A DNA stretch of 64,000 nucleotides. Source: Gracilaria gracilis. Its lineage: Eukaryota; Rhodophyta; Florideophyceae; Gracilariales; Gracilariaceae. The notes beneath the pieces are model-generated. The model was not told the DNA's origin. It saw only the letters and a list, made by a program, of their open reading frames with translations, and ran no database searches. Location: positions 372,001 to 436,000 of the forward strand of contig JARGSG010000012.1 in assembly GCA_030374805.1 (NCBI GenBank), read 5' to 3'. Each line of letters begins with the position of its first letter. Position 1 is the stretch's first letter. This document shows positions 60,838 through 64,000 of this stretch, piece by piece. The position numbers were made by a program, and so were the translations under genes.

Positions 60838-61270
60838 GCTAGATAACTTGCGTAATCCCTAAACTCCCGCAGCACCATTGCTCCGTCACAGAAGCTGCGC
60901 TTCTTTTATGGAACAAAAACGCAAAGCAGGTAAGCTCATCCTGAAAACTCTGTCGCCTTTATGAAGCACAATAACGATATATATACCCCGCAGTCGAGTT
61001 ATATGTATCCCATAAACTTGAACAGTCATAAACAAGTTCTCATTTATTATATCCCCTAAATATCCCTTCATAAAACACTCATCAGCAATATGGAGTCTAG
61101 AAATTATACCCCTCTTTTTCCACAATCACATTTCATATATTGCGTTTAAGTTCTCGAAATGCCCTATGTTCCCATTCTCTGCTTACCTTTCTTTTTTATT
61201 AAAGAGCCACTATCTCTTCTAACAGACTGACGCCTCGGTCATAATCATATCTTAGAACTACAACTTCAAA

Positions 61271-62116
61271 ATGGACCACAACCATCACCTGCCCCCGACT
61301 CCACCTTCGAGTCCGAAAAATCCAGCCGTCATCGTCGGCAGGGGTCGCATTGGTACAATGCTCTTCATCGATGGAGATCATTTGTTCTCTGCAGAAGGCT
61401 TCCGTACCATGGATGTTCTTCCCAATGGCCCTATACTGCTCTGTGGGAAAGCCAAATCCTTGGAGAGTACAATTCAAGCATGTCCCCCATCGCGGAGAGA
61501 GGATCTCGTATTCTTTCAGAATGGAGATATACTCCCCGTCCTTTCTCAGTACCGCCTACAGTCTTGTACTAAGGTTGTTCTATACGTCGGTGTTCCCTCA
61601 CGATGCGCAGCGCCGCAGGATGGTGTTACGCTTCAAAGTCCTAACGGTCTCACTGTCGCTACAGGCAAGTAGTCCCAGTTCATTGCAGAAAAATTGTGGT
61701 CCGCAGGTCTCACTTGCACCGTCGTCGATGAGTACACCTTCCTCAGACGCTATTACGAGAAACTCGTGTGGATTTCGACCTTCAACCTCGTCGGGGCCTC
61801 ACATGGCTCAGTTCCCATGGACGTAGTGGCCACGAGTTATAAAGCAGTTTTGTCCACGATTATGAAAGAATTGTTGAACATCGTTTCTCTCAAAACCGGC
61901 ATTCTATTCCAAGTTGGAAACGTCATCGACGGGCTTCTTGCTTACGGGAGAACACTCGTCGGGTTCCCTACTTCCTTCTCCGAGTTTGAATTTAGAAATG
62001 CCTACTTCTCGGAGTTTTCTCGTCAGGCGAGATCCGCCGGTTCTCGTGACCCCGCTCCCTTCCATACAAACTACGTCAACGTCCTTCTTAAAGACATACT
62101 TCCCCGCCGGCAATGA
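61271..62116 (+). pseudogene. ketopantoate-reductase-like gene, interrupted once (element B)
   Basis: It matches the element A gene throughout: GRGRIGTMLF near the start, VVLYVGVPSRCAAPQDG in the middle, YEKLVWISTFNLVGASHG in the second half. One TAG replaces a Trp codon of the A copy shortly after the middle (about 61671). The rest of the frame remains open. The A copy is the better guide to function. Confidence 0.65.
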
Positions 62117-62502
62117 ATTTAGAACTGATGAATTTAGAACTACTTCACAATGACACATTGAACGCCAATAAAACCTAAACTTACTCTACTTGATGTGATA
62201 CATTCTACATAGTTTGACTTTTTCACTGCCTTCGCGATCACGACCTGCCATACAAACTATCTCAACGTACGAACTAAACACGTTGCATCTTGGCGCAATT
62301 GTACGGCTACAGCCCGACTCAATGTCAATGGTTTAGAGCAGCCCTTGATTTTTGTTCCAGCTGTTGTAAAGCCTCCAGTACGTAGACCAACCCATGTAAG
62401 TACATAAATAGTACAGGAATAAGAAACGAAATATGATATCAGAGTTCATTACGCTTTAGTCATATCGTTCTCAACACAAAATACGCATTCATTTCAACTT
62501 TT
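62117..62502. other. 3' intergenic region, nothing recognised
   Basis: AT-rich sequence between two convergent genes of element B; the corresponding region in A (23959-24213) is shorter. No repeat, promoter or RNA gene was recognised. Confidence 0.5.
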
Positions 62503-63321
62503 CTAGTCGTTCTCCTTCACATAACCATACAATCCAGCAATCAATCTAATTGTCATATGAACATCGTCTACGTTTTCAAAAATATCTTCAACACCATGCG
62601 GGACCTCGTCTCCCCTTACGTGTACTCCAAACACACCAACACTGTGCAAAGGGCCATCACTCCAAGCATTCCCAAACGTCACAACCTCATCGGTGTCCAC
62701 AAACTTCGGTTCATGATCTACAAGATTCGTTCCTCCACAACTTTTGGTATATCGTTTGTCCACAATTTCACAAATCTCATCACCAGGATAGAAAATAAAG
62801 TTATCCAGTTTCTCCAGTACTTCTCCAATCCCAGAATCCACTTCATCTCGCCACTCAAGCAGTCCCTTGTACACAAAAATGGGAAGTCCGCTATCCTGTT
62901 TGCTCTCCACGCAACCTTTTTCTTCATCTTTAACAATCCCATGTCTCTTATTCAAGACCCTCGCCAGAACTAGTAGACCATCAACACATGCCTCCTTCTT
63001 ATGCTGTTCCACGTCAGCCAACATCTCGGTATCGTCTGAGAAACGCACATGAGCGCCGTGATTTGATGATATACCAAACTTGTAATCCCTGAGTCCTTCC
63101 ATCATCTCTTCCAGCTCGAACACATCTTCTCCCGTAGCAAGCCCAAAACCAACTCTGTCGTTAATGAACTTCATACAATCCACGACTTCTTCAGAGATGC
63201 GTTCCTTACCTCTCCTCAAAGTCCCATCTACAGCACTTAGAATACCATACGCGTTGGAGAATATATATTCCGCTAACTTCTCCGGAGAGGAGACCTTGAA
63301 ATGCCTCTTGCGCTCAGCCAT
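62503..63321 (-). CDS. HAD-family protein lacking the nucleophile (element B cargo)
   Basis: The product (272 aa) aligns end to end with the element A phosphatase. Motif II (GLATGED) and motif IV (TFGNAWSDGPL) are recognisable, but motif I reads SAVDGTL in place of SDIDGTL, so the phosphoryl-accepting Asp is Ala. Motif II has also lost its Arg-Asp. It is probably catalytically dead while the frame remains open. The ATG at 63321 starts MAERKRHFKVSSP, matching the A start; a longer in-frame extension is not conserved. Confidence 0.7.
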   Translation of the reverse strand: MAERKRHFKVSSPEKLAEYIFSNAYGILSAVDGTLRRGKERISEEVVDCMKFINDRVGFGLATGEDVFELEEMMEGLRDYKFGISSNHGAHVRFSDDTEMLADVEQHKKEACVDGLLVLARVLNKRHGIVKDEEKGCVESKQDSGLPIFVYKGLLEWRDEVDSGIGEVLEKLDNFIFYPGDEICEIVDKRYTKSCGGTNLVDHEPKFVDTDEVVTFGNAWSDGPLHSVGVFGVHVRGDEVPHGVEDIFENVDDVHMTIRLIAGLYGYVKEND

Positions 63322-63562
63322 TGTTGCCAATACCGTCAGCTCACTTTCTATGTGACAGACGGGATCCGCACCGTCTTCTGTGCCAAGCTCGCTGATCCTA
63401 CCCCCACTTAAAGAACAATACGTACTGTCTCCGGCGCTCATGCGCCCAATTACTAGAATCAATCACAAGTGCTTAACGATACGAAAGACAGTTTGAATTC
63501 GAAGTACCAATCAGTCAATTCAAAGTTCTCTTTAATGCATGAAGAAAGAATCACTGTTTGTG

Positions 63563-64000
63563 CTAACCATTCCCAGGCGCCCGGAGCGACAGAATGGGTA
63601 GATCATCATCACTACTGCTATCCAGAACCTCCATTCTGCCTGTATCCCCCTCTTCGCCACTCTCCACAACCGCTTCCTGCTCCTCCACCTCAAGGTCCTC
63701 GACTTCGTCTTCCCCGTTTTCTTCGCCGTTCACAAATATCGGCCTGAAGTCTCTTACTCGAAGGGCGGCATCTGGAAGCTGGTATGTCTCTGGCACCATA
63801 TACATATGGTACCGCACCAACAGATCCATGGAATCAGGCCTGTCCAGCTTGTCCTTACCGCTTGCCCCAGCATGCGACACATCCCCTCGACCGACGAAAA
63901 TAGAATATGGCGGAATAATTACCTTGTTCACCGGGTACATCTGCGACATCACTTGTAGTTGCTGGTTGTTCAAACCCACCAGTTGATGGCTTCCGGTACT
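63563..64000 (-). CDS. ParB/2OG-dioxygenase fusion, C-terminal end (element B, partial)
   Basis: This is the last 145 or so residues of the fusion, running off the window edge. It contains GRGDVSHAGASGKDK (distal iron-binding His) and, without interruption, LLVRYHMYMVPE (the expected 2-oxoglutarate-binding Arg), then an acidic tail. It shows the complete dioxygenase C-terminus that is split in element A. In B it follows the HAD gene directly because the degenerate epimerase is missing. Confidence 0.65.
   Translation of the reverse strand, partial: STGSHQLVGLNNQQLQVMSQMYPVNKVIIPPYSIFVGRGDVSHAGASGKDKLDRPDSMDLLVRYHMYMVPETYQLPDAALRVRDFRPIFVNGEENGEDEVEDLEVEEQEAVVESGEEGDTGRMEVLDSSSDDDLPILSLRAPGNG

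Larger units (their letters stand above)
57853..64000 (+). mobile_element. element B: relative of A, left part only (runs off the window)
   Basis: It starts at 57853 with the 17-bp terminal repeat CGTCTGTGTTCTGCAAA and about 380 bases closely matching the left end of A. The gene order CC1 (-), RPE (-), reductase-like (+), HAD (-), ParB/dioxygenase (-) follows A in the same orientation, without the degenerate epimerase. It is inserted in the methyltransferase/SET gene of element C, with flank TTCCTT, so a TT duplication is predicted beyond its right end. Confidence 0.9.

Noticed and set aside
19657-64000. Polinton or other virus-like identity for elements A-C
   Set aside because: No capsid, protein-primed polymerase, packaging ATPase or retroviral-type integrase was seen; the ends, 2-bp duplication and transposase fit a DNA transposon.

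Overview
The window is nuclear DNA of a compact, intron-poor eukaryote. A florideophyte red alga of the Chondrus type is the best guess. The basis is the gene-dense left end, a secreted protein with Ser-Pro-Ser repeats, short GT-AG introns in only a few genes, and many LTR and DNA transposons; the organism is inferred, not proven. Roughly the first 7 kb is ordinary host sequence: a MogA/CNX1G-type molybdopterin adenylyltransferase, a TAF8-like TFIID subunit, a tandem-C2 (copine-like) protein, and a secreted Cys-rich protein with about 13 near-identical decapeptides.

From about 7 to 17 kb the sequence is gene-poor and repeat-rich. It holds a 5'-truncated fossil of a chromodomain-bearing Ty3/gypsy element (11987-15072, minus strand) and a 1.2 kb stretch packed with tiny hairpins. 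A spliced gene for a Ulp1/C48-type protease joined to a FAR1/WRKY-GCM1-like zinc domain, of the sort carried by Mutator-like transposons, lies at 17.1-19.6 kb.

The main discovery is a family of giant DNA transposons. Element A is complete (19657-42516, 22.86 kb). It ends in 17-bp terminal inverted repeats (CGTCTGTGTTCTGCAAA) and has a 2-bp AC target duplication. An empty copy of its target is present in this same window (10134-10231), so the ends are fixed to the base. Its genes are arranged as divergent and convergent pairs: a coiled-coil protein (-), ribulose-phosphate 3-epimerase (-), a ketopantoate-reductase-like protein (+), a HAD phosphatase (-), a degenerate second epimerase (+), a ParB-like/2-oxoglutarate-dioxygenase fusion (-), a DNA adenine-methyltransferase/SET fusion (+), a second coiled-coil protein (+), a TNP2/KDZ-like DDE transposase (-), and an intron-rich gene made of tandemly repeated exons (+).

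Two relatives follow. Element C (from 47601, inverted relative to A) sits in the integrase region of a second chromovirus fossil and carries the transposase, second coiled-coil protein and methyltransferase/SET gene. Element B (from 57853 past the window end) is inserted inside the methyltransferase/SET gene of C and carries coiled-coil protein, epimerase, reductase, phosphatase and the end of the ParB/dioxygenase gene. The nesting order is chromovirus, then C, then B.

Taken together, these elements appear to move with their own chromatin and DNA modification kit (DNA methylase + SET + Fe/2OG oxygenase + ParB-like domain) plus a small sugar-phosphate metabolic kit. The methyltransferase/SET and ParB/dioxygenase genes face away from each other out of a mirrored promoter, which implies matched expression. 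No capsid or envelope gene was seen, so these are treated as plain DNA transposons.
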